Shown here one piece after another: positions 8,408-15,573 of a stretch of 64,000 nucleotides of DNA (the first letter of the stretch is position 1; each line of letters opens with the position of its first letter). Both the position numbers and the translations under genes were made by a program. The DNA is taken from the NCBI GenBank assembly GCA_030431525.1, contig JAUIJC010000011.1, positions 1 to 64,000 on the forward strand, read 5' to 3'. Origin of the DNA: Bacteroidia bacterium (GTDB taxonomy: Bacteria > Bacteroidota > Bacteroidia > Cytophagales > JAAEPT01). The notes under the pieces were generated by a model. It was not told the DNA's origin. It made no database searches and saw nothing but the letters and a program-made list of their open reading frames with translations.

Positions 8408-8605
8408 ATGAAGACTCTTTTTGTCCAAATCGTGTCAACCTTTGTATTTGTTTCCACCATCAATGGTACCGAGGAGTTGTCTGGAGAAGATAGGACAACT
8501 GAACTCCATGGGATTGAGGCCTTCTTTTCTTTTCATGAGGACGGAATGGATGACTTCGAGTTTGTGGAAAATCATCCTGAAGAAGAGGAAAAAGTAGAGC
8601 AATAA
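8408..8605 (+). CDS. Small exported acidic peptide, paralogue of its upstream neighbour
   Basis: This 65-residue product begins MKTLFVQIVSTFVFVSTING, very like the leader encoded at 8151. The mature part is strongly acidic, ending in PEEEEKVEQ. The leaders are conserved while the tails have opposite charge. It ends 20 bases before the convergent STAS-like gene. No family is recognised; it could be a secreted peptide, an immunity-type partner of the basic peptide, or a fast-evolving orphan. Confidence 0.5.
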   Translation: MKTLFVQIVSTFVFVSTINGTEELSGEDRTTELHGIEAFFSFHEDGMDDFEFVENHPEEEEKVEQ

Positions 8606-8624
8606 GTGATTTCCCCAAAGGGAT

Positions 8625-9086
8625 TTAAGCTTTTAGGTCAAGCTCATTCATCCAGTTTTTTGCTTCGTCAATGGTGCGAAACATATTCTCAGGTATTTTT
8701 TTGATGGGATTCAGCTTTATGAAAAAGCTTCCCATAACGTAGCCAACTAGTGATTTGGTGACCAATGCCCCAGCCAAAAGCCTTTTGGTTTGCTCAGGGC
8801 TCGCGAAAAATTTTCGTGCTTCGGCACTTACAGACTTTAAATGGCTGATTTCGGCAATAGCCATCATTTTTTCTTGTCTGGCTATGCGAAAGGCAGCTTC
8901 CCGTGTCCTTGCAATTTGTTGGGCCGCCTTTAAGTCGATGTGCTTTTCGGGTTTATATCTTCCAATCATGATATCGTCCTTGTAACTGAAAAGGACAAAT
9001 TCATCTTCGATGAGGAAAGTCTCATCTTCAGAAATCTCAAAGGAAAGGTCGCTTTTATAAACCCTGTGTTGTTGTAGTTCAGACAT
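8625..9086 (-). CDS. STAS/SEC14-like domain protein of unknown function
   Basis: The 153-residue protein (ATG at 9086; an in-frame TTG lies at 9110) looks like the small STAS/SEC14-fold proteins common in Bacteroidota. It has an N-terminal strand region (FEISEDETFLIEDEFVLFSY) and a helix-strand core with IDLKAAQQIARTREAAF and MAIAEISHLKSVSAEARKF. The closing segment KIPENMFRTIDEAKNWMNEL is the usual end of the family. The repeated KSLVGYVMGSFFIKLN helix fits too. STAS domains often bind nucleotides or partner proteins, but no such role can be assigned here. It converges on the two small-peptide genes. Confidence 0.6.
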   Translation of the reverse strand: MSELQQHRVYKSDLSFEISEDETFLIEDEFVLFSYKDDIMIGRYKPEKHIDLKAAQQIARTREAAFRIARQEKMMAIAEISHLKSVSAEARKFFASPEQTKRLLAGALVTKSLVGYVMGSFFIKLNPIKKIPENMFRTIDEAKNWMNELDLKA

Positions 9087-9217
9087 ACTGGTGTTGAGTT
9101 CAGAGTCCAAACAACTAGTGGGGAGCTAGGATGTCTGTGCTTGAAAAATTTAGAGTAGGAAAAAACCAGGCTTTCTGTGAAGAAAGGCCTGGTGTGATTT
9201 ACTGATTAAGCAATTGC

Positions 9218-9991
9218 TTATTTGGTGCAAACGTAGAAAAGGTCAATTCCTTTTTCTGGCTGGTTGGTCAATTCGAAATCCGTGTATTGGATTGAGGCGG
9301 CCAAGCTGCCGTCTTGCACCATGAGTTTTTTGCGGTTGCGACGGTTGAGGATGTCGTAAGGGATACGGAGGATGGAAGCCGGTAACTTGTGTTCCAAGTC
9401 CAATATGTCCCACTTTTTGATGCGCTGTACCGAGCGCTTGTTCTCCTCGTAATATTCCATCACCCTGTCGTTGCCGACCACACCTTTGGATTCCACTGTT
9501 GGGAAGTATTTGCCCATGAGTTGGGTGAGTTCCTTGGGAGTGTATTCACGAACGTGCCATGGATTGCGCGTCAAGCTCCAATCGATGTTCGGGGTAGTGA
9601 TGATGGCTTTTCCTCCAGGTTTGAGCACACGGTGGATTTCCTTCACAAAAAGGTCATCCTCTTGGATGTGCTCGATGACTTGGAAGCTGACTACGGTGTC
9701 AAAACTGTTGTCAGGAATTTCTGTCAATGGAGGGATATTGGCATTGATGAATTTCGCCTTTGGGTGGTTTTTCCCGTGTAGGGCAATCAGCTCCTCATTT
9801 TTGTCAATGGCGGTGTAGCTGTCGCTGGCTCTTAAAAGAATTTCCAGTCCGCGTCCGCCTCCGCAACCGATCTCCAACAAATCACCTTTGACCAACTCCT
9901 CGGCACGCACATAGGCGTAGAATAGGCGCTGGTGGATGGGATTGTCGGATGCAACCTCTGAGGACGTGATTTCAGTAGTGTAGAGTGCCAT
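9218..9991 (-). CDS. Class I SAM-dependent methyltransferase
   Basis: From the ATG at 9991 the product is 257 residues. The SAM-binding motif LLEIGCGGGRGLE sits at about residues 38-50, followed by YTAIDKNEE (acidic ribose contact), DTVVSFQVIEHI and VLKPGGKAIITTPN, the standard order of class I methyltransferases of the UbiE/Methyltransf_11 type. An upstream in-frame start near 10009 would be encoded by the intergenic palindrome, so the inner ATG is preferred. The substrate is unknown. It shares strand and probably transcript with the 2OG oxygenase upstream, separated only by a perfect 30-bp inverted repeat, so the two may modify the same small molecule or glycan. Confidence 0.85.
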   Translation of the reverse strand: MALYTTEITSSEVASDNPIHQRLFYAYVRAEELVKGDLLEIGCGGGRGLEILLRASDSYTAIDKNEELIALHGKNHPKAKFINANIPPLTEIPDNSFDTVVSFQVIEHIQEDDLFVKEIHRVLKPGGKAIITTPNIDWSLTRNPWHVREYTPKELTQLMGKYFPTVESKGVVGNDRVMEYYEENKRSVQRIKKWDILDLEHKLPASILRIPYDILNRRNRKKLMVQDGSLAASIQYTDFELTNQPEKGIDLFYVCTK

Positions 9992-9996
9992 TCTGT

Positions 9997-10086
9997 GTAC
10001 GATGTACAATGTATTATGTACAATGTATCATGTACAATGAGTGTCCCTATATGGAATCATTGTACATGATACATTGTACATAATAC
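9997..10086. repeat. TGTACAATG-family intergenic palindrome with perfect 30-bp arms
   Basis: Bases 10011-10040 are the exact reverse complement of 10057-10086, with a 16-base loop. Each arm is made of repeated TGTACAATG and TATTATG/TATCATG words; further tandem words extend left to about 9997. The element ends right at the stop codon of the oxygenase gene and stops just short of the methyltransferase start, so it occupies the whole spacer of two co-directional genes. Relatives lie at 15514-15569, 24519-24602 and 34773-34902. Confidence 0.95.
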
Positions 10087-10878
10087 TTAAAATTTAATCC
10101 CCAGCTTATTGAGGGTTCTTTTGATCGAGTTTTTGAGGGTTTCCTTGACTTCGGTTTTCACCTTTTTGCCAGTGCCCTCATCTGGGCGAGCCTTGAAGCG
10201 CGTGTCGGAATAGCCCTTTTGGTTGCCTCGGTCGTCGGTGTAGAAGTAAGTGAAGAATGACTTACGAGTAACACCTTCAGGCAAGCTGATTTTGGAATAT
10301 CCGTGGTAGGAAATGTCGTTGGTTTCGAAGATAACCGCGCGGTTGAACAAAGGCGCAACCTTCTTTTCACATACGGTCATGTCGGCATTCCAAAGCTCCA
10401 ATTCACCACCGTATTCTTCGGTTTTCCAGTCTTTGTTGAGGTAAATCAACAGGTTTAGACGACGGTATTTTTGAAGACGGTGGTGCATGGAAAAGTCCAC
10501 ATGCACATCCAAGAAACTTCCGTCTTTACCTTGGTGAACGCCACAGCCCATTTTGTCGTCAGTGACCATGCCGTCCTTGACGCCCGTAACTTTTTCAATC
10601 CACTGGCTCATCTCTGGCGACATGATGAATTGCTTCACCAAAGAGAAAGCCTCGTCAAAGTTATCAAAGTTACTTCCCTCAGACTTCTGCTCGTTCATGC
10701 CTTTCCAGTGCTTGTCGAGCTTGGTGTTGTCTGGGAAGTTGTTGAAAAGTTTCTCAGCCACCTCATCCACCAAGAAATTCTCGATAACTACGTGTGGGTA
10801 GGGGTGTGCCGTATTGAATTCGTTTGCCAGTTCGGCTATCGTGCCTGCTTGTTGCAGACGTGGATTCATTACTTGCAT
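10087..10878 (-). CDS. 2-oxoglutarate/Fe(II)-dependent oxygenase (prolyl-4-hydroxylase-like)
   Basis: The 263-residue protein begins with YPHVVIENFLVDEVAEKL, a segment usual at the start of 2OG oxygenases of this type. The iron triad is visible as H126-x-D128 in HVDFSMH and H192 in ISYHGYSK, with an arginine (R205 in VTRKSFFTYFY) placed to bind 2-oxoglutarate. LNLLIYLNKDW and YGGELELW are the conserved strands between. Members hydroxylate proteins or small molecules; related bacterial ones occur in polysaccharide and peptide tailoring clusters. The basic C-terminal tail is not conserved in the family. It is paired with the methyltransferase downstream; the substrate is unknown. Confidence 0.85.
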   Translation of the reverse strand: MQVMNPRLQQAGTIAELANEFNTAHPYPHVVIENFLVDEVAEKLFNNFPDNTKLDKHWKGMNEQKSEGSNFDNFDEAFSLVKQFIMSPEMSQWIEKVTGVKDGMVTDDKMGCGVHQGKDGSFLDVHVDFSMHHRLQKYRRLNLLIYLNKDWKTEEYGGELELWNADMTVCEKKVAPLFNRAVIFETNDISYHGYSKISLPEGVTRKSFFTYFYTDDRGNQKGYSDTRFKARPDEGTGKKVKTEVKETLKNSIKRTLNKLGIKF

Positions 10879-11043
10879 GTGTATCAGGAGAAAAGTCTGC
10901 TAAACTATTTAATGGAGTAAGATAAGGCTTCTACAAGCAATTTGCCTTGATAAAAATGTTTTTCACGTATGAGCTGTGTTATGGCATAAAAAAAGGCACC
11001 ACCAAAAATAGGTAGCGCCAAGAATTTTTCACTTGCAAAATTC

Positions 11044-11904
11044 TTATTGAGGGATTTCTTCCATAACGATAGTTTCAGAGCGGGCAATGCCATAGGCTCC
11101 GAAAAAGCCCAATACTGTTTCCACCTCGTTGTCAACATTACGGATATTGCTTTGGACAGGTGCCGGAGGGGTATCGAATGGACCACCACCCCCAGAAAGC
11201 TGTGTTTGCAACTCTTCGTAGTAATCAAAGGCATTACGGGTAATGGAAATTTGTTCCACGTAGGCAGAATCACCAAGGGCTAGTGGGCTGAATCCAAAGT
11301 AGAACAACCCTTCAGGGAAAAAGGCTCCCTCTTCGGTGTTGTCATCATCTCGGAAACGAAGTTCTTCTGGGTCATTTTGTAATACACCGTTGATATAGAT
11401 TTTATACCGGTAGAAATCGCCCTTTCCAGGTTTTTCATAAGTGGTAATCCCCACATAGAAGGAGTCTTCAGGGGCAAACACAACTCCTGGGAAATCCTCT
11501 GTTCTGCGGTAGTAAATGGACTCAATAGGCTGAGGGCTATTTAGAGTCTCAGGGAATGACTCGTATTGGGTGCCATCTGCCAAAGTGATTTTCAGGGTAT
11601 AGGTGGTTCCTGTGTCTCCGAGCATTACTGGCGTGGTGTAAATGCCGTCGGTTTCTTCGGTCAGGTTAATGACTTGGTTTTTGTCCGTTTCCAACAACAG
11701 GGTGGCGCCCGTCACAGCAGGGTTCTGACCGTAATCGGAGAAGCCCTTGGTCCACGTCAGTTTAACTTGGTGAGCTTTCGTCTCGTTGGTGATGCTACCC
11801 TCTACAACCAAGCGGGGAGTTCCCGAAGCCACTTCCAAATCGATAACATCCTCGCAAGCCCATAAGAGAGGCATTAGGCTGAGGAAAAGAAGGATTTTCT
11901 TCAT
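11044..11904 (-). CDS. DUF4249 family outer-membrane lipoprotein
   Basis: The product is 286 residues from the ATG at 11904. The lipobox LLWAC puts the lipidated cysteine at residue 17. The following LVVEGSITNE segment and the PQPIESIYYR region typify DUF4249, a Bacteroidota family that almost always accompanies a TonB receptor with a carboxypeptidase-regulatory-like domain, as here, where the receptor gene is 62 bases upstream on the same strand. The family is thought to be a surface or periplasmic partner of the receptor; its ligand is not known. An earlier in-frame ATG lies six codons upstream, but the inner ATG begins a normal MKK-type signal peptide. Confidence 0.85.
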   Translation of the reverse strand: MKKILLFLSLMPLLWACEDVIDLEVASGTPRLVVEGSITNETKAHQVKLTWTKGFSDYGQNPAVTGATLLLETDKNQVINLTEETDGIYTTPVMLGDTGTTYTLKITLADGTQYESFPETLNSPQPIESIYYRRTEDFPGVVFAPEDSFYVGITTYEKPGKGDFYRYKIYINGVLQNDPEELRFRDDDNTEEGAFFPEGLFYFGFSPLALGDSAYVEQISITRNAFDYYEELQTQLSGGGGPFDTPPAPVQSNIRNVDNEVETVLGFFGAYGIARSETIVMEEIPQ

Positions 11905-11965
11905 GGTGTCTAATGGTTTCATGATGAGGAAATATTGGTATTTCCAGCGTCAAGCCGTCAATCCC

Positions 11966-14323
11966 TTAGAAGGTGAAGTTATAAGTGATGGCAGGAAGAA
12001 TGGTTCCCAAAATAGAAATGCGGGTAACCTCAGTTCTATTAGGGTCTTCCTCGCTGGCGCTAAATGAGTAAGAGTAGGCATTCCGGCGGGCATATGCATT
12101 GTAAATGGAGAATACCCATTCCCCTTGCCAGCGACGTCCTTCTTTTTTCTTCCCTTTGAGGGTGGCGGCCAAATCCAGACGGTGGTAGTCCGAGATGCGG
12201 TCGTTATTCCTTCCTGTATAGTCAGAGATAACAAAGTCCTCATACTCGTAGGTTCCGCTTGGTGGCGTGTATGGCCTTCCAGTGCTGTACACGAAATTGG
12301 CCGAGAGAGAAAGGCGTGGGCTTAGCTCGTAAGTTCCAATAATGGTCAGGTCGTGGGTTTTGTCGAAGTTGGAAACATACCACTCGCCACCGTTGATGGT
12401 TTCCTCAGGGCTGTCACCAGCCACTTTACGCTCGCTTCGGGAGAGGGTGTAGGCCACCCATCCTGTGAAACGTCCCTTGGTTTTGCGGACCAATAATTCC
12501 AAACCGTAAGCACGACCAATACCACTAAGCAGGTCGGTTTCCAACATTTCATTGGTGAGGAGGTCAGCGCCATTTTTATATTCCACAATGTCGCGGAAGT
12601 CCTTGTAGAAGACCTCGGCTGAAGCCTCAATCGTGTTGTCCTTGAAGTTGCGGAAATAACCCAAACCAATTTGGTTGGCCACCAAAGGCTTCACGTGTGT
12701 GTCGGCAGATTTCCAAACATCCAGTGGAAGTCCATTACTGGAGTTGCCAATAAGGTGCAAGTACTGACGCATGCGGTTGTAGCCCATTTTGATGGAGCTG
12801 TTGCTGTCGAGGCTGAATTTTACCGCAAGTCGAGGTTCAAAGGCATCTAAACCATTGTAACCAATGACTACACCGTTTACTTTTTCGGCAGAAACTAAAG
12901 TCTCAGGGCTTTTCGGAACGCCCTCCTCATAGGTGCGCACCTCTCTTGGGCCCAAGGCCCAGAAGCCTGAATAGCGGAGGCCGTAGCGGACACTCCAGCG
13001 CTCACCAATTGGACGCTCGTGGGAGAAGTAAGGAGAAATTTCCAAGCCATTAAGGTCTGGAACAATGATGTCATTTACGGCTGCGCCAAGGTCCCCAAGG
13101 AAGTTCACCCTCGCAGGGGAGAAGTCATAAATGTGTGTTTGGAGGCCGTATTGAAAGGTGTTTTCTCCTCGCTTCAAGGTGAAATCAGCGTTGACGCCAT
13201 AATCCCTAATGATGGACTGCCAGTTGATGATATTCTCCGCCTCCAACTCATAGCTGTAGTTAGAAGCTGTAGTGGAAATATTCATGAACGAGCTGTCGCT
13301 GAAGGCATGGTACCAACGCAGGGAACCGCCAGTGTTACCCCAGTTGAAGCCGAATTGACCCCCGATTTTCCAAACGTCTCGACCCAAGTAGCCAGAACCG
13401 TAGATGATGTTGTTTTCATCAATGCGGTAGTTCAGTTTGGCGTTCAGGTCATAGAAGTAGGCAATGTTGTCCTTCAATTCAGGATCGAATTTCAGGAACA
13501 AGTCGGCGTAGGAACGGCGACCTGTGAGCAGGAAAGAACTTTTCTTTTTCTTGTCCAATGGACCTTCAACGGCAAGACGGCTTGATACCGTTCCGATGCC
13601 TCCGCTAAAGCCAAGTTTTTCTTTGCTTCCAGTGCGCTGCTGCACATCCAATACAGAGGAAACCCTGCCTCCATACAAGGAAGGAATGCCTCCCTTGTAT
13701 AGCTCCACGGACTCAACCACATCGGCATTAAACACCGAGAAAAAGCCGAAAAGGTGGGAGGAACTATAGATTGGAATCAAATCCATCAACACCAAGTTTT
13801 GATCGATGTTACCACCACGAACGTTGAAACCGTTGGCGCCCTCACCCACCGAGGTTACCCCAGGAAGGGTCTGGATACTTTTGATGACGTCCACCTCACC
13901 CATAAAGGCAGGCTGTTTTTTCATCTCAGCCATCTCAATCTTGGTCGTACTCATCTGCACGGCCTCCACATTGGTCGATGGTTTTTCAACGATGATAACT
14001 GTCTCTTCTAACTCGGCGACATCTTCCTTCAAAGGGATGTTGAGCACCAAGTTTTTGTTGAGTGTCACCTTGCGGGTTTTGGTTGTGTAGCCCAAAAACA
14101 GAAATTCCAAGGTGTAGCTTCCTTGGGGAAGAATAATGCTGTAGTTACCATCAAAGTCGGTTTGCGTGCTTTGGTTGGTCTCTTTCACCAGAATCGTAGC
14201 CAAAGGAAGGGTTTCCTTTCTTAGCGAGTCCGTGATTTTTCCTGAAATCGTATAGCTGTTTTGGGCCTCCGATAAGAAGGGAGCGGCCCAAAGCAATAGT
14301 AGTAGGGGAAGAAGCTTTTTCAT
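11966..14323 (-). CDS. TonB-dependent outer-membrane receptor with CarboxypepD_reg-like domain
   Basis: This 785-residue protein carries a signal peptide, then a carboxypeptidase-regulatory-like domain (YTISGKITDS, ATILVKETNQSTQTDFDGNYSI). A TonB plug follows (MGEVDVIKSIQTLPGV, FNVRGGNIDQNLVLMD, SVELYKGGIPSLYGGRVSSV), then a barrel that ends in ILPAITYNFTF with the terminal phenylalanine expected of outer-membrane barrels. It imports an unidentified ligand using TonB-ExbBD energy. With the DUF4249 lipoprotein it forms a two-gene receptor locus. No sigma/anti-sigma pair is adjacent, so regulation is not apparent. It is shorter than SusC-type glycan receptors (about 1000 residues), and no SusD partner is present. 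Confidence 0.93.
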   Translation of the reverse strand: MKKLLPLLLLLWAAPFLSEAQNSYTISGKITDSLRKETLPLATILVKETNQSTQTDFDGNYSIILPQGSYTLEFLFLGYTTKTRKVTLNKNLVLNIPLKEDVAELEETVIIVEKPSTNVEAVQMSTTKIEMAEMKKQPAFMGEVDVIKSIQTLPGVTSVGEGANGFNVRGGNIDQNLVLMDLIPIYSSSHLFGFFSVFNADVVESVELYKGGIPSLYGGRVSSVLDVQQRTGSKEKLGFSGGIGTVSSRLAVEGPLDKKKKSSFLLTGRRSYADLFLKFDPELKDNIAYFYDLNAKLNYRIDENNIIYGSGYLGRDVWKIGGQFGFNWGNTGGSLRWYHAFSDSSFMNISTTASNYSYELEAENIINWQSIIRDYGVNADFTLKRGENTFQYGLQTHIYDFSPARVNFLGDLGAAVNDIIVPDLNGLEISPYFSHERPIGERWSVRYGLRYSGFWALGPREVRTYEEGVPKSPETLVSAEKVNGVVIGYNGLDAFEPRLAVKFSLDSNSSIKMGYNRMRQYLHLIGNSSNGLPLDVWKSADTHVKPLVANQIGLGYFRNFKDNTIEASAEVFYKDFRDIVEYKNGADLLTNEMLETDLLSGIGRAYGLELLVRKTKGRFTGWVAYTLSRSERKVAGDSPEETINGGEWYVSNFDKTHDLTIIGTYELSPRLSLSANFVYSTGRPYTPPSGTYEYEDFVISDYTGRNNDRISDYHRLDLAATLKGKKKEGRRWQGEWVFSIYNAYARRNAYSYSFSASEEDPNRTEVTRISILGTILPAITYNFTF

Positions 14324-14518
14324 GGTCCTGTCTGGTTCAGGAGTTGGGTTTTCTGGAAATACCTACAATCTACTTTTGTTTAAAGTTCCCAAGTGAAACG
14401 TTAAACTCAAATTCTTTTCAGTCAATTTTTGAAAAATAATGTCGAAACATTAAATGTTTGAGGTTTTATTTTATCATTCGTTAACAATGATAGGGCCCAA
14501 TTCTTTTGGGTATTCATC

Positions 14519-14553
14519 AAAAAAGGCGTTTCCAGTTTGGAAGCGCCTTTTTT
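14519..14553 (-). terminator. Terminator after thrB
   Basis: Left arm 14521-14534 and right arm 14538-14551 (AAAAGGCGTTTCCA and TGGAAGCGCCTTTT) pair with one G-T mismatch around a three-base loop, with a T run on the minus strand. It ends the thrA-thrB transcript right after thrB. Confidence 0.85.
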
Positions 14554-14558
14554 GATGT

Positions 14559-15494
14559 TTAGCTAACTACTTTAGGGCCGTCTTGGCTGACCTTCGAGAT
14601 ATACACCTCGCTTTCAATATTGATGGCGTCAAACACAGCCTGCATGCCTTTGCCGATTTTCTCCGCTGTTTCTTGGCTGGTGCTCAAGGCGAAGATGGAT
14701 GGTCCAGAACCTGAGATGCTACATCCCAAGGCTCCGTTTTCCATGGCCGCCTTTTTGGCTTGGTCGAATCCTGGGATGAGGATGGAGCGCACAGGCTCCA
14801 CGATGACGTCCTGAAGGGAACGGCCAATCAACTCATAATCGGATTTCATCAGTCCAGCAATTAATCCAGCAACGTTGCCCCACTGGGTGACAGCCTCGGA
14901 CATGGCGACCTCCTTGCGGAGAATGGCACGGGCGTCTTTGGTTTTTACCTCAATGTGTGGGTGGATGATGGTGGCGTGTAGTTTTTCTGGCGTTGGCAAC
15001 TCAATGATGTCCAATGGGTCATAGCTGCGTACCAATACGAAACCACCCAAAAGGGCAGGGGCTACGTTATCAGCGTGCGCAGATCCGCAGGCCAATTCCT
15101 CGCCTTTCATAGCGAAAGGAAGCAACTCCTGTTGGCTTAATGGTTCGCCCAATAATTTGTTCAAGGCGAAAACCCCAACAACTGAGCTGGCGGCCGAAGA
15201 ACCCAAGCCACTTTTCAATGGCATTTGCTTGAACAACTCAATCTCTACGCCCAAGTCAGGTTTGCCGATGGCGTTCAAGTATTCTTGAATCACCAAGCTG
15301 ACCGTGTTCTCGGAAGTGTCGAGTGGCAATAGGCCTTCATCGCCATGGATGGCTTTGATGGAAACGCCTTTTCCCTCAGTGAGGGTGATGACTACTTCGT
15401 CGCCAGGAGCTTCCACAGAAAAGCCCAATATATCAAAGCCACAGGCGACGTTGGCGACTGTGGCTGGAGCAAAAGCACGGATGGATTTTGACAT
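14559..15494 (-). CDS. thrB: Homoserine kinase
   Basis: The protein (311 residues from the ATG at 15494) is a GHMP kinase that phosphorylates homoserine on the way to threonine. It opens with IRAFAPATVANVACGFDILG, the ThrB N-terminal signature, and has the ATP-binding PLKSGLGSSAASSVVG motif near residue 90 and a late GCSISGSGPSIFALS loop. An earlier in-frame start is encoded by the adjoining palindrome and is rejected. It lies downstream of thrA with a 22-bp inverted repeat filling the spacer, and a terminator follows at once. Threonine synthase (thrC) is not next to it, unlike the usual thrABC order. Confidence 0.95.
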   Translation of the reverse strand: MSKSIRAFAPATVANVACGFDILGFSVEAPGDEVVITLTEGKGVSIKAIHGDEGLLPLDTSENTVSLVIQEYLNAIGKPDLGVEIELFKQMPLKSGLGSSAASSVVGVFALNKLLGEPLSQQELLPFAMKGEELACGSAHADNVAPALLGGFVLVRSYDPLDIIELPTPEKLHATIIHPHIEVKTKDARAILRKEVAMSEAVTQWGNVAGLIAGLMKSDYELIGRSLQDVIVEPVRSILIPGFDQAKKAAMENGALGCSISGSGPSIFALSTSQETAEKIGKGMQAVFDAINIESEVYISKVSQDGPKVVS

Positions 15495-15513
15495 GGTGTT
15501 AACTATGTACAAT

Positions 15514-15569
15514 GTATTATGTATCAAGTATTATGAGTGTCATTGTACATAATACTTGATACATAATAC
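15514..15569. repeat. TGTACAATG-family palindrome between thrA and thrB (perfect 22-bp arms)
   Basis: Bases 15514-15535 are the exact reverse complement of 15548-15569 around a 12-base loop. Arms are GTATTATG and TATCAAG words, and the flank carries TGTACAATG. The loop shares the sequence ATGAGTGTC with the element at 10011-10086. Both genes are on the minus strand and probably co-transcribed, so the hairpin lies inside the operon. Confidence 0.95.
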
Positions 15570-15573
15570 TTCA

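Noticed and set aside
9992-10009. An earlier start for the methyltransferase
   Set aside because: These codons are encoded by the intergenic palindrome; the ATG at 9991 begins the conserved protein. The same reasoning trimmed thrB, mutS and ispF.
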